From Natronospirales bacterium (GTDB lineage Bacteria > Pseudomonadota > Gammaproteobacteria > Natronospirales > JAIVGZ01), in assembly GCA_020201335.1 (NCBI GenBank), contig JAIVGZ010000009.1:1-51358 (forward strand): a DNA stretch of 51,358 nt, read 5' to 3'. This document shows positions 27,335 to 38,782 of this stretch, piece by piece (within the stretch, counting starts at the first letter, position 1; the number at the start of each line of letters is the position of its first letter). The notes under the pieces are model-generated. The model did no database searches, was not told the origin of the DNA, and saw nothing but the letters and a program-made list of their open reading frames with translations. Both the position numbers and the translations under genes were made by a program.

Positions 27335-28269
27335 AGGAGGACGACAAATGAGACACCTGCCACTATTTCTGTTCACCGCCGTGCTGCTGCTTGCGACGCC
27401 GCTTGCGGCGCAGCCACCGGCGGCGATGCCGCCACCCGTTGAGCGTGGCTCAGACCGTACCCAAGCCGACGACGAACTGACGCGGGCACGCGAAGCATTG
27501 GCCGAAGCGGCTCGGCGCGTCGCCGAGCTTTCCACCCACGAGGCAGACCGCTTCATGCGGAGTTTCGAGGTGAGCCGAATCGAGATGCCCGCAGTGCGCC
27601 TCGGTATCCGCGTCGGTGAGGCGACTGCCGATGGCGTCATCGTCGCCAGCGTCTCCGATGGCGGACCGGCCGCCGAGGCCGGCATCGAAGCCGGGGACCT
27701 GCTGCTGGAGGTGAACGGCGTATCAGTTGCCGGCCCCGTCGAGCCAGGCGCTCCGTCGGTCCGGCGCGTACAGCAGGCGCTGGCCGGGATAAGCCCGGGC
27801 GAAGCGGTGCAAATCAAGCTGCGGCGTGGGCGCCGGGCGCGCGAGGTGACCGTCACGGTCGACGCCGCAGAACCGGTGCGCGCGTTCGCGTACCGGTTCG
27901 GTGACACCGAAGGCCGGTTCCAGCTGCCGCAGCTACCGGAAATGCCTGCGCTTGAGGCGCTGCGCTTCCGCCACCCCTTCGGCAACTATGAACTCGTGCG
28001 CGTGACCCCGGACCTCGGCCGCTATTTCAACACCGAGGCGGGGCTGCTCGTCGTGCGGGTCGGTGACGACAACCCGCTGACGCTGCGGGACGGCGATGTA
28101 ATCCTGTCGATTGACGGCCGGACGCCGGAGTCGCCGACGCACGCGGCGCGCATCCTGCGCTCATACATGCCCGGCGAGACCGCGAAAGTGGAGATCATGC
28201 GTGACCGCCGCAAGCAGACGCTGGAGGTGACGATTCCTGAGCGCCAGCGAACTGCTAACATTCAGCGCG

Positions 28270-30404
<2,135 letters not shown>

Positions 30405-30420
30405 GCACCGGGCGGTATGC

Positions 30421-30426
30421 CATAAT
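30421..30426 (+). promoter_or_regulatory. possible extended -10 before yajC
   Basis: CATAAT is preceded directly by TGC, an extended -10 pattern, in the 55-base gap between tgt and yajC. Transcription would begin near 30433. No -35 is visible and read-through from tgt is equally likely. Confidence 0.35.
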
Positions 30427-30459
30427 ACGGCCCGCACTTATTCGGACGTGGATAACCCC

Positions 30460-30795
30460 ATGAATCTCTTCATCAAGGATGCTATGGCCGCCGGCGGACA
30501 GGCCGCACAGGCCGACCCGTTCCTTTCGCTGCTGCCGCTGGTCCTGATTTTCGCGATCTTCTGGTTCCTGATTATCCGGCCCCAGACGAAGCGGGCTAAG
30601 CAGCACCGGCAACTGGTTGCCGAACTGAAGGCCGGTGACGAGGTCGTCACGCAGGGCGGCATCCTCGGCCGCATCGAGAGCCTGGACGAGTCGTTCGTCA
30701 CGCTCGAGGTCGCGAGCGGCGTCCGTATGCGCGTTCAGCGCCAGATGGTCGGCGCGGTGATGCCGAAGGGTACGATTCAGAGCCTGAACGGATGA
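30460..30795 (+). CDS. yajC: preprotein translocase subunit YajC
   Basis: A small inner-membrane protein of 111 residues associated with SecDF. The single membrane helix LLPLVLIFAIFWFLIIRPQT is followed by the family block GDEVVTQGGILGRIESLDES. The ATG gives the usual N-terminus MNLFIKDAMAAGGQ; a GTG four codons earlier is possible but less like the family. It overlaps secD by four bases. Confidence 0.94.
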   Translation: MNLFIKDAMAAGGQAAQADPFLSLLPLVLIFAIFWFLIIRPQTKRAKQHRQLVAELKAGDEVVTQGGILGRIESLDESFVTLEVASGVRMRVQRQMVGAVMPKGTIQSLNG

Positions 30796-32651
30796 TCAAC
30801 GAATTCCCGGCCTGGAAGAACTGGCTGGTCCTGATTGTCGTCGCCGTCGGCCTGCTGTACGCCGCCCCGAACCTCTTCCCGGAAGACCCGGCCGTGCAGG
30901 TATCGCGCGCGAACGTCGCGACGATGGACCGCGCGTCCGTCGCAGTGGTCGAGGACGCCTTGCGCAATACCGGTACCACCTACCGTGAGTCGGAGTTGCG
31001 CGACGGCCTGCTCTACATCCTCTTCGATGAGACCGAAGCGCAACTGCAGGGCCTCGACGCGCTGCGCGCCGAGCTCGGGCGAGGTTGGGTTGTCGCGCTG
31101 AACCGCGTGTCGCGAACCCCGGGCTGGTTGCGCGCGTTGGGCGGCGCGCCGATGAACCTCGGTCTCGACCTCGTCGGCGGCGTGCACTTCCTGCTTGAAG
31201 TCGACCTCGTCGCCGCAGTAACCCAGGCCGAGGAACGTTATGAGAACAGCGTCCGCGGACTGCTGCGTAACCAGAACATCCGCTATGGCCTCGTCACGCG
31301 CGAACCGGGTCGTGGCATCCAGGTGACATTCCGTGCCGCAGAGGACCGCGATCGCGCGGTGCGTGCAATCGGCGGTGAGTTCGAGCAGCTGACCGTGCGG
31401 CCGTTTGACGATGCCGAGCCGACACTGCTCGTGACGCTGTCCGAGACCGAGCAGGAAGCGGTCCGCGCGTTCGCGGTCGAGCAGAACATCACCACGCTGC
31501 GCAACCGTGTAAACGAACTCGGCGTTGCTGAGCCGCTGGTGCAGCGCCAGGGTCAGCACCGCATCGTCGTCCAGCTCCCAGGCGTGCAGGACACCGCACG
31601 CGCGAAGGAGATTCTCGGCGCAACGGCTACGCTCGAGTGGCGCCTCGTTTATCAGGACGGTGACCCGTACGACGCGCAGGCATCCGGCCGTGTTCCGCTG
31701 GCCGCACGCCTTTACACGGACAACCAAGGCCAGCCAGTCCTACTGCGCCGCGACGTGATTGCCACCGGCGACCAGCTGACTGGCGCATCGTCCGGCATCG
31801 ATTCGGAGACCGGCAGCCCGGCAGTGTTCATCAACCTCGACGCTACGGCGGCGCGGCGGATGACGCAGACGACGCGCGAGAACCTGAACCGCCCGATGGC
31901 GGTAGTGATAATTGAGAACCGCACCGATATCGTCGAGCGCAACGGTGAGATGGTGCGCGTGCGCGAGACCGTCGAAGAGGTTATCAGTATCGCAACCATC
32001 CGCGGTGTGTTCGGCGCGCGCTTCCAGATCACCGGCCTCGAGCCGCAGGAAGCGCGTAACCTCGCGCTGCTGCTGCGGGCCGGCGCGCTGGCTGCGCCGA
32101 TGGACATCGTCGAGGAGCGCACAGTCGGCCCGAGCATGGGCGCCGACAATATCCGCCAGGGTTTCCTCGCAGTGCTGATCGGCTTCGCGGTCGTCGTGGT
32201 GTTCATCGCGCTCTACTACCGCATGTTCGGCCTCGTCGCGAACACCGCACTGCTGACCAACCTCGTACTGATTATCGCCGTGATGTCGATGATTCCGGGT
32301 GCGACGCTGACAATGCCCGGTATCGCCGGCATCGTGCTGACCGTCGGTATGGCAATCGACGCGAACGTGCTGATCTTCGAGCGTATCCGTGAGGAGATCC
32401 GGCTCGGCAACACGCCGCAAGCGGCCATCCACTCTGGTTATGACAAAGCTTTCTCATCGATTGCTGACGCGAATGTGACGACGCTGATTGCTGCGGTCGT
32501 ATTGTTCCTATTCGGCACCGGCCCGATTAAAGGATTCGCAGTCACGCTGTCGATCGGCATCATCACTTCGATGTTCACCGCGATTGTCGGTACGCGCGCG
32601 ATCGTGAACGCGGTTTGGGGCGGGCGCAAATTGCGCGAACTGCCGATCTGA
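30792..32651 (+). CDS. secD: protein translocase subunit SecD
   Basis: SecD (619 residues) is the large proton-driven subunit that helps pull proteins across the inner membrane. Its first membrane helix is WLVLIVVAVGLLYAAPNLF, followed by the large periplasmic P1 domain with GLDLVGGVHFLLEVDL, and five more helices at the C-terminus, including VLIGFAVVVVFIALYYRMFG and IVLTVGMAIDANVLIFERIR. The length is normal and nothing is missing. It is followed by secF after ten bases. Confidence 0.96.
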   Translation: MINEFPAWKNWLVLIVVAVGLLYAAPNLFPEDPAVQVSRANVATMDRASVAVVEDALRNTGTTYRESELRDGLLYILFDETEAQLQGLDALRAELGRGWVVALNRVSRTPGWLRALGGAPMNLGLDLVGGVHFLLEVDLVAAVTQAEERYENSVRGLLRNQNIRYGLVTREPGRGIQVTFRAAEDRDRAVRAIGGEFEQLTVRPFDDAEPTLLVTLSETEQEAVRAFAVEQNITTLRNRVNELGVAEPLVQRQGQHRIVVQLPGVQDTARAKEILGATATLEWRLVYQDGDPYDAQASGRVPLAARLYTDNQGQPVLLRRDVIATGDQLTGASSGIDSETGSPAVFINLDATAARRMTQTTRENLNRPMAVVIIENRTDIVERNGEMVRVRETVEEVISIATIRGVFGARFQITGLEPQEARNLALLLRAGALAAPMDIVEERTVGPSMGADNIRQGFLAVLIGFAVVVVFIALYYRMFGLVANTALLTNLVLIIAVMSMIPGATLTMPGIAGIVLTVGMAIDANVLIFERIREEIRLGNTPQAAIHSGYDKAFSSIADANVTTLIAAVVLFLFGTGPIKGFAVTLSIGIITSMFTAIVGTRAIVNAVWGGRKLRELPI

Positions 32652-32661
32652 CGGGGAAACG

Positions 32662-33480
32662 ATGAATTTCTTCAAGATAGAAACGAAGATCGACTTCATG
32701 GCCGCGCGGAAGCCGGCGATGGCGGTCGCGGTTTTCCTCGTCGTCGCCAGCATCGTACTGATGTTCGCGCGTGGGCTGAATTTCGGAATCGATTTTACCG
32801 GCGGCCTGGTTGTCGAGGTCGGGTACCCGCAGGCGGTGGAGCTCGACGGCATCCGCGGGACGCTGGCCGAGGTTGGTTACGGGAATGCCATCGTCCAGCA
32901 CTTCGGTACTTCGAGCGAAGTCCTGATCCGGCTGGCGCCCGGTGAGACCGAGGACGCCGCGTCTGTCAGCAACAGGGTCCTGGAGGCGTTACGCGCGTCC
33001 GACGCGAGCGTCGAAATGCGTCGCGTGGAGTTCGTCGGCCCGCAGGTCGGCGACGAATTGAAGGAGCAGGGTGGCCTCGCGGTGATGTTCGCGCTGATCG
33101 GAATCCTGATTTATGTCGCTTTGCGCTTCGAATACCGGTTCGCAGTCGGTTCGGTGATCGCGCTCGCGCACGACGTCATCCTGACGGTCGGCCTATTCGC
33201 GTTGCTGGGGATTGAGTTCGACCTCGTAGTGCTCGCAGCGATTCTCGCAGTAATCGGCTACTCGCTGAACGACACGATCGTCATCTTTGACCGCATCCGG
33301 GAGAACTTCCTGACCATGCGTAAAGCGTCGCCGATTGATGTCATCAACGCGTCGTTGAACCAGACGCTGGCGCGGACCTTGATGACCGGCATCACCACCC
33401 TGATGGTGCTCGGCGCGCTGTACGCGCTCGGCGGGCAGGTGACTTGCGGCCACCGGCGACGATGTCACCGGATTCCATGA
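32662..33480 (+). CDS. secF: protein translocase subunit SecF, C-terminus missing
   Basis: The 272-residue frame is SecF up to the end of its fifth membrane helix. GLNFGIDFTGGLVVEVGY, the periplasmic domain, and the conserved ILAVIGYSLNDTIVIFDRIR and MTGITTLMVLGALYALGG segments are all present. Just after ALYALGG the sequence stops matching the family; sixteen unrelated residues (QVTCGHRRRCHRIP at the end) follow, which are read from the opposite strand of suhB. The last membrane helix (GFxxxxxIGxxxGTYSSI in relatives) and about 45 residues are gone. SecF is normally important for export, so a collapsed assembly is as likely as a real deletion. Confidence 0.85.
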   Translation: MNFFKIETKIDFMAARKPAMAVAVFLVVASIVLMFARGLNFGIDFTGGLVVEVGYPQAVELDGIRGTLAEVGYGNAIVQHFGTSSEVLIRLAPGETEDAASVSNRVLEALRASDASVEMRRVEFVGPQVGDELKEQGGLAVMFALIGILIYVALRFEYRFAVGSVIALAHDVILTVGLFALLGIEFDLVVLAAILAVIGYSLNDTIVIFDRIRENFLTMRKASPIDVINASLNQTLARTLMTGITTLMVLGALYALGGQVTCGHRRRCHRIP

Positions 33481-34180
33481 ACTCGGTGCCGCCGTCGATA
33501 CCACCGACGATGCCGCCAGCTTCCTGAATCAGCAGCGTGCCTGCAGCCATGTCCCACGGCTTGAGCCCTAACTCCCAGAATCCATCGAGCCGTCCGGCAG
33601 CGACATAAGCGAGGTCTAGCGAGGCGGCCCCGGCACGGCGTACGCCCGCAGTCTTCGTGATTACGGCGCGCAGCATTCCCATGAACGCGTCAACGTCCTG
33701 CCCCTCCAAAAACGGGAACCCGGTGCCGACCAACGCGCCGTCCAGACTCTTCACCGAACTGACGCGTATACGCTTGCCGTCGAGCGTAGCGCCCGCGCCG
33801 CGCGTAGCGGTAAACAGTTCCTGCCGCACGGGATCGTAGACGACGCCATGCTCGATGCGGCCCTTATGCTGGATGCCGATTGAAACCGCGAACGCGGGGA
33901 AGCCGTGCAGAAAGTTGGTGGTGCCATCGAGCGGGTCGATGATCCAGACGAATTCATCGCCGCCGTGGCGGCCGGTTTCCTCGCCGAGGAAGCCGTGCTG
34001 CGGGTGGGTCTTGAGCACCGTGTCGATGACCGCCTGCTCGGCAAGGCGGTCGACCTCGCTGACGAAGTCGTTGCGCTGCTTCGACTCGATAGCGAGCGTG
34101 TCGATGCGGTCCATATGGCGCGTAATGACGGTGCCGGCGGCGCGTGCGGCGCGGACGGCGATGTTGAGCAGGGCGTGCAT
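33392..34180 (-). CDS. suhB: inositol-1-monophosphatase family protein SuhB, C-terminus missing
   Basis: This protein of 262 residues hydrolyses inositol monophosphate and in enterics also assists ribosomal RNA transcription. Metal-binding and catalytic residues are intact: GEETGRHG, WIIDPLDGTTNFLHGFP and GLKPWDMAAGTLLIQEAGG. After FMESGDIVAGGRK the usual final 20 or so residues are replaced by a Arg/Ala-rich tail read through the antisense of secF. The two truncated genes meet tail to tail at about 33433-33445, so one deletion (or one assembly collapse) accounts for both. The start lies only 25 bases from the divergent trmJ start. Confidence 0.85.
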   Translation of the reverse strand: MHALLNIAVRAARAAGTVITRHMDRIDTLAIESKQRNDFVSEVDRLAEQAVIDTVLKTHPQHGFLGEETGRHGGDEFVWIIDPLDGTTNFLHGFPAFAVSIGIQHKGRIEHGVVYDPVRQELFTATRGAGATLDGKRIRVSSVKSLDGALVGTGFPFLEGQDVDAFMGMLRAVITKTAGVRRAGAASLDLAYVAAGRLDGFWELGLKPWDMAAGTLLIQEAGGIVGGIDGGTEFMESGDIVAGGRKSPARRARTARRAPSGW

Positions 34181-34193
34181 GAGCGCCGTAGAT

Positions 34194-34199
34194 TACCAT
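34194..34199 (+). promoter_or_regulatory. -10 element of trmJ, leaderless arrangement
   Basis: TACCAT lies six bases before the trmJ ATG in a 25-base gap between divergent start codons. There is no room for a leader with a ribosome binding site. The suhB side of the same gap has TAATCT nine bases before its ATG. Confidence 0.55.
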
Positions 34200-34205
34200 A
34201 CGGCC

Positions 34206-34928
34206 ATGATTCGCTTTGTTCTTGTCGAGACCTCGCACCCCGGCAACATCGGGGCGGCTGCGCGCGCAATGAAGACGATGGGCTTCAGCGAGCTCGTGCT
34301 GGTCGCCCCGGTGCATTTCCCGCACCCGGATGCGGTCGCACGCGCGACCGGCGCCGACGATGTCGTGGCCGGTGCAAGGGTCTTCGGGTCGCTCGACGAA
34401 GCGCTTGCCGGTTGTGAGCTCGTACTCGGGGCGAGCGCGCGGCAACGCTCAATCGCGTGGCCCGCGCACACCCCGCGCGACGCTGCAACGCTTGCGGCCG
34501 GTGAATTCCGCAACCGCCAGGTTGCAGTGGTGTTCGGACGCGAGCGGACCGGGCTCGACAATTCGGAGCTCGAGCGCTGCCACGCGCTCGTGACCATCCC
34601 CGCGAATCCGGATTTTTCTTCGCTGAATATTGCCGCGGCGGTGCAGGTGATTGCGTACGAGCTGCGGGTGGCGCTGCTCGAGCCGGCGCTTGACGCGCCA
34701 GAGCCCGACGCGCGCCTCGTCACTGCGGACGAGCTCGACCACCTGTACACGCACTTCGAACGCGTGATGCTCGACACCGGATTTCTCGATCCCGAGCGGC
34801 CGCGACACCTGATGCGGCGGCTGCGGCGCCTGTTCAACCGCGCGCACCTTGATGAGAACGAACTCAACATCCTGCGTGGTTTCCTGTCGTCCGTCGAGCG
34901 ACCGACGGGACCGAAACACCGCGGTTGA
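34206..34928 (+). CDS. trmJ: tRNA (cytidine/uridine-2'-O-)-methyltransferase TrmJ
   Basis: This 240-residue SPOUT-family enzyme methylates the ribose of nucleotide 32 in several tRNAs with S-adenosylmethionine. It begins [20 protein letters not shown] and has the knot motifs [15 protein letters not shown] and ITIPAN-type segment [18 protein letters not shown]. The C-terminal extension ([19 protein letters not shown]) is typical of TrmJ. The start is chosen because the N-terminus matches the family. The suhB-trmJ-cysE neighbourhood is the same as in Pseudomonas. Confidence 0.93.
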   Translation: MIRFVLVETSHPGNIGAAARAMKTMGFSELVLVAPVHFPHPDAVARATGADDVVAGARVFGSLDEALAGCELVLGASARQRSIAWPAHTPRDAATLAAGEFRNRQVAVVFGRERTGLDNSELERCHALVTIPANPDFSSLNIAAAVQVIAYELRVALLEPALDAPEPDARLVTADELDHLYTHFERVMLDTGFLDPERPRHLMRRLRRLFNRAHLDENELNILRGFLSSVERPTGPKHRG

Positions 34929-34939
34929 TGCGAAGCCCC

Positions 34940-34945
34940 TATAAT
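34940..34945 (+). promoter_or_regulatory. -10 element of cysE, leaderless arrangement
   Basis: A perfect TATAAT sits exactly six bases before the cysE ATG in the 23-base gap after trmJ. The intervening ccaccc is not a ribosome binding site. No -35 at normal spacing is evident. Confidence 0.65.
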
Positions 34946-34951
34946 CCACCC

Positions 34952-35701
34952 ATGTTCACCCGCATCCGCGAAGACCTCGCCTGTGTATTCGAGCGTGACC
35001 CAGCCGCGCGCCATACCTTCGAAGTGCTGACGACCTACCCGGGTTTGCATGCCTTGTGGGTGCACCGCCTGAGCCACCGCCTCTGGGGCTGGGGCTTGAA
35101 GTGGATCGCACGCATGCTGTCGACGCTCGGCCGCTGGGTCACGGGTATTGAGATACACCCGGCGGCGCGCATCGGTCGGCGCTTCTTCATTGACCACGGT
35201 ATGGGGGTGGTGATCGGCGAGACCGCTGAGGTCGGCGACGATTGCACGATCTACCATGGCGTCACGCTGGGCGGCACGACATGGGAGAAGGGCAAGCGCC
35301 ATCCGACGCTCGGCGATGGCGTCGTTGTCGGCGCCGGCGCGAAGGTGCTCGGGCCATTGACCATCGGCGACAACGCACGGATTGGATCGAACGCAGTCGT
35401 CGTGCGCGATGTGCCGGCCGGCGCGACCGTGGTTGGGGTGCCTGGGCGCGTAGTCGTCGAGCGCAGCACGCACGCCGACGAGGCGCTGCCGCACCGCGCT
35501 GCGGTCGCCAAGCGTATCGGTTTCGAGTCCTACGGCGTCGTCCGTGACATGCCCGACCCGGTTGCGACGGCGATCAACGGGATGCTTGACCACATACACG
35601 TGACCGACCAGCGCATCGAAGAGATGTGCACCGCGCTGCGCAAGCTCGGCGCCGAGGTGCCTGACGCACCGCTGCCCGACGTGGATTTAGAGCAGGAATG
35701 A
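34952..35701 (+). CDS. cysE: serine O-acetyltransferase
   Basis: The 249-residue enzyme acetylates serine as the first step of cysteine synthesis. Its left-handed beta-helix shows hexapeptide repeats ([36 protein letters not shown]) with the catalytic His and Asp in IDHGMG, and the [20 protein letters not shown] stretch. A start nine codons upstream would include the TATAAT promoter and is rejected. The stop overlaps the next gene (ATGA), linking cysteine supply to the two cysteine desulfurases that follow. Confidence 0.93.
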   Translation: MFTRIREDLACVFERDPAARHTFEVLTTYPGLHALWVHRLSHRLWGWGLKWIARMLSTLGRWVTGIEIHPAARIGRRFFIDHGMGVVIGETAEVGDDCTIYHGVTLGGTTWEKGKRHPTLGDGVVVGAGAKVLGPLTIGDNARIGSNAVVVRDVPAGATVVGVPGRVVVERSTHADEALPHRAAVAKRIGFESYGVVRDMPDPVATAINGMLDHIHVTDQRIEEMCTALRKLGAEVPDAPLPDVDLEQE

Positions 35702-36828
35702 CGCCGGTCTTTCTTGACCACAACGCGACGACGCCGCTCGACGCACGCGTGCTCGAGGCGATGGCGCCGTGGTTCGGTGCGCCGGCCAACCCGTCGAGCG
35801 CCCATCGCTTCGGCCGCGCTGCGCGCGAAGCTGTGGAACGGGCGCGTGCGCAGGTTGCAACGCTGGTCAACGCACGGCCGGGTGAAGTTGTGTTCACTTC
35901 CGGTGGCACTGAGTCGAACAATCTCGCAATCGTCGGGCTCACCGGCGCGCGTGCTGCGCGCGTGGTAGTCAGCGTCACCGAGCATCCGGCTGTCATCGAA
36001 CCGGCGCGCCGGGCGGGGGCACGCGAGGTGCCCGTGGACGCCGACGGCAAAGTCGATGCAGCAGCGTTCGCCGAAGCGCTCGGGAACGGCGCCGCAATCG
36101 CTTCAGTGATGTGGGCAAACAATGAGACCGGCGTCATCCAGGATGTTGCCGCACTTGCGCGGTTGTCTGCGGAGGCCGGCGTGCCGTTTCACACCGACGC
36201 AGTGCAAGCTGTCGGCAAAATCCCGGTCGACTTCCGTGCAAGCGGAGCGCGCCTGCTGAGCTTGTCCGCGCACAAGTTGTACGGCCCGCAGGGAATTGGC
36301 GCGCTGGTATTCGACCGCACGCTGACGCTGGAGCCGCCGCTGCTCGGCGGCGGACAGCAGGGTGGCGTCCGGGGCGGCACCGAGTCGGTTGCCCTGATTG
36401 TCGGCTTCGGTGCGGCGGCAGAGCTTGCGCAGGTGTCACGCGACGACCGTACGCGCCATGCGCTCTTGCTGCGCGAGCGGCTTGAGAAGGGGCTGGCCGC
36501 GCTCGGACCGGTGACCGTGATTGCGCAAACTGCCGCGCGGCTGCCGAACACGACGCTGTTCTCCGTCGTGGGGGTCGAGGGCGAGACATTGCTCGTCGCG
36601 CTCGACGGCGCCGGGTTCGCTGTGTCCAGCGGATCTGCATGCGCCAGTGGCCGCCGCGAACCAAGCCATGTGCTGCAGGCGATGGGCGTTGGGCAAGGCG
36701 AAGGCGTCATCCGGGTCAGTACCGGCCAGGCGACCAAGGAGTCGGACATCGACTTCTTCATCAATGCATTGGAGCGCCTGCTCTCACCGGGCGGCGGTCT
36801 TGTGGGTGGCGCCGTAGGTGGCTGGTAG
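35698..36828 (+). CDS. cysteine desulfurase, NifS type (first of two in tandem)
   Basis: This PLP-dependent enzyme (376 residues) removes sulfur from cysteine as a persulfide for cluster assembly or thio-modification. It has the N-terminal block [18 protein letters not shown], the PLP-lysine in [16 protein letters not shown], and the catalytic cysteine in [17 protein letters not shown]. Its sequence differs clearly from the second desulfurase, so this is not a recent duplication. It overlaps cysE by four bases. In related genomes iscR occupies this position; no regulator is present here. Confidence 0.9.
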   Translation: MTPVFLDHNATTPLDARVLEAMAPWFGAPANPSSAHRFGRAAREAVERARAQVATLVNARPGEVVFTSGGTESNNLAIVGLTGARAARVVVSVTEHPAVIEPARRAGAREVPVDADGKVDAAAFAEALGNGAAIASVMWANNETGVIQDVAALARLSAEAGVPFHTDAVQAVGKIPVDFRASGARLLSLSAHKLYGPQGIGALVFDRTLTLEPPLLGGGQQGGVRGGTESVALIVGFGAAAELAQVSRDDRTRHALLLRERLEKGLAALGPVTVIAQTAARLPNTTLFSVVGVEGETLLVALDGAGFAVSSGSACASGRREPSHVLQAMGVGQGEGVIRVSTGQATKESDIDFFINALERLLSPGGGLVGGAVGGW

Positions 36829-36841
36829 CGACAATACGCGG

Positions 36842-38050
36842 ATGGATGCGCAGAGACCCCTCTACCTCGACTACATGGCGACGACTCCCGTCGACCCGCG
36901 GGTCGCTGCGCGCATGTCCGAATGCCTGACCCGCGATGGCGCGTTTGGCAACCCGGCATCGGCGACGCACACCTATGGCGCAGACGCGTCGGCGCTGGTG
37001 GAGACGGCTCGCGCGCAGGTCGCCGCGTTGGTCAACGCTGACCCGCGGGAAATCGTCTGGACCTCCGGGGCCACCGAGGCCGACAACTTGGCAATCAAGG
37101 GCGCGGCGTGGTTCCACGAGAATCGCGGCCGGCACATCGTCACCAGCCGGACCGAGCACAAGGCGGTCATCGATACCTGCCGCTGGCTGGAGCGCCGGGG
37201 CTGGACGGTGACTTGGCTCGAGCCGGGCGCGGACGGCCGCGTCGAGGCGGAGCAGGTGCGAGACGCGCTCACTGCGGAGACCATCGTTGTCGCAATCATG
37301 CACGTGAATAACGAAATCGGTGTGATCAACGACATCGCGGCAATCGGCGAAGTTTGCCGCGCACACGGCTGCCAGTTCCATGTCGATGCTGCACAGAGTG
37401 CTGGCAAGCTACCATTGGACCTGCAGCGCCTGCCGGTAGATACGATGGCGTTTTCGGCGCACAAGACATACGGCCCGAAGGGCGCGGGCGCGTTGTTCGT
37501 CCGCCGCGAGCCGCGCGCGCGCCTCGAAGCGCTGATCCACGGCGGCGGCCATGAACGCGGGCTGCGCTCCGGCACGCTCGCCACCCACCAGGCTGTCGGG
37601 ATGGGCGAAGCGTTCCGTATCGCCGCGGCGGAGATGCCGGAAGAACAGCGCCGCATTTTGGCGCTGCGGGAACGATTCGCTACCGCGCTGTCCAAGCTCC
37701 CGGGCGTCCATCTGAACGGGCACCCGACAGAGCGGGTCGCTGGCAACCTGAACCTGAGCTTCGCCGGCGTACACGGCGATGCGCTGCTGCTGGCGTTGCG
37801 CGACCTCGCGTTGTCCACGGGCTCGGCATGCAATTCCGCAGCGGGTGCGCCATCGTATGTTTTGCGCGCGCTCGGCCGCAGCGACGCGCTGGCAAATGCA
37901 TCAATCCGCTTCAGCTTCGGACGTTGGACGACCGAAGCTGAAGTCGACCACGCCGCGACGCGCGTCGCCGAAGCCGTGGACCGCCTGCGCGCGCTATCGC
38001 CGCTCTGGGGCGACACGGCCATCGATACGGCGCGCAAGGTGGCGTCATGA
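36842..38050 (+). CDS. iscS: cysteine desulfurase, IscS type (second of two in tandem)
   Basis: This 402-residue enzyme is close in length and in sequence blocks to Isc[19 protein letters not shown] at the start, [13 protein letters not shown], the PLP-lysine in [28 protein letters not shown], and the catalytic cysteine in [20 protein letters not shown]. The ATG gives the usual IscS N-terminus; a GTG eight codons earlier overlaps the first desulfurase and is the alternative. The stop codon overlaps the IscU-like gene. Two desulfurases in one operon may serve different acceptors, which is inference. Confidence 0.9.
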   Translation: MDAQRPLYLDYMATTPVDPRVAARMSECLTRDGAFGNPASATHTYGADASALVETARAQVAALVNADPREIVWTSGATEADNLAIKGAAWFHENRGRHIVTSRTEHKAVIDTCRWLERRGWTVTWLEPGADGRVEAEQVRDALTAETIVVAIMHVNNEIGVINDIAAIGEVCRAHGCQFHVDAAQSAGKLPLDLQRLPVDTMAFSAHKTYGPKGAGALFVRREPRARLEALIHGGGHERGLRSGTLATHQAVGMGEAFRIAAAEMPEEQRRILALRERFATALSKLPGVHLNGHPTERVAGNLNLSFAGVHGDALLLALRDLALSTGSACNSAAGAPSYVLRALGRSDALANASIRFSFGRWTTEAEVDHAATRVAEAVDRLRALSPLWGDTAIDTARKVAS

Positions 38051-38418
38051 TGCTCGACGCGAATGCGCTGCTTCTGGATCATTTTGACCGGCCGCGTGGC
38101 GGTGGCGCCTTTCCGGCCGGCGCGCCGGGCGTGCGCCGCGGCGAAGCAGGCTCGGAACGGCATGGCGCAATGGTTCGCATCGAGTTGAAAACGGGTGCCG
38201 ACGGCCGCATAGAAGACAGTAGGTTCAGCGCTTGGGGCTGTGCTGGCACGCTGGCCTGCGCATCGCTGGTCACCGAATGGGTACGCGGGCGGACGCTTGA
38301 GTCGCTCCGCACCGCGGAAGTGCGCAAGCTGGCCGAGCCGCTGGCGCTACCACCCGAACGCCTGTACGCGCCGCTAATGGTAGAAGATGCGCTACGGCAG
38401 GCCGCACGAGAGGACTGA
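38047..38418 (+). CDS. IscU/NifU-like scaffold protein lacking two cluster cysteines
   Basis: This 123-residue protein aligns along its whole length with Isc[51 protein letters not shown] and [18 protein letters not shown]. Of the three cysteines that bind the cluster in IscU, only the middle one (WGCAGT) is kept. The first site (GAPACGDV in IscU) is [10 protein letters not shown] here, so both Cys and Asp are lost, and the last (IHCSILAED) is LYAPLMVED. An extra cysteine occurs five residues after the retained one. The start ATG overlaps the iscS stop. It may act as an adaptor or sulfur acceptor rather than a true scaffold; this is inference. Confidence 0.82.
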   Translation: MMLDANALLLDHFDRPRGGGAFPAGAPGVRRGEAGSERHGAMVRIELKTGADGRIEDSRFSAWGCAGTLACASLVTEWVRGRTLESLRTAEVRKLAEPLALPPERLYAPLMVEDALRQAARED

Positions 38419-38419
38419 T

Positions 38420-38746
38420 ATGGCAGTTTCGATGACAGGTAATGCAGTCGCTCGCGTCCGTAAGCAACTCGCGGACCGTGGGCGCGGCGTCGGCCTCAGG
38501 GTCGGCGTGAAGAAGACCGGCTGCTCCGGCTGGGCTTACACAATAGACTTCGCCGATGAAATCGGGCCCAACGACGCCGTATTCGAAGACGGTGGCGTTC
38601 AGGTGGTGGTCGACCGTGGTCACCTCGAATTGATGGATGGCACCGAGATCGACTACAAGCGGGAGGGCCTGAACGAGGCGTTCCGGTTCAATAATCCGCG
38701 CGTGGCCGGTACCTGCGGCTGTGGCGAGTCGTTCACCATCGCCTGA
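38420..38746 (+). CDS. iscA: iron-sulfur cluster carrier IscA (HesB family)
   Basis: The A-type carrier has 108 residues and all three conserved cysteines: Cys35 in KTGCSGWAYTID and Cys99 and Cys101 in GTCGCGESF. It would receive a cluster or iron and pass it to target proteins. The ATG one base after the IscU-like stop gives the normal N-terminus (MAVSMTGNAVARVRKQL); an earlier in-frame ATG lies inside the upstream gene. It is the last gene before ndk; hscB, hscA, fdx and iscX, which follow iscA in related genomes, are absent. Confidence 0.92.
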   Translation: MAVSMTGNAVARVRKQLADRGRGVGLRVGVKKTGCSGWAYTIDFADEIGPNDAVFEDGGVQVVVDRGHLELMDGTEIDYKREGLNEAFRFNNPRVAGTCGCGESFTIA

Positions 38747-38782
38747 ACCGGGCCCGGTTTGCGGCCCAAACCCTTGAAAGGA

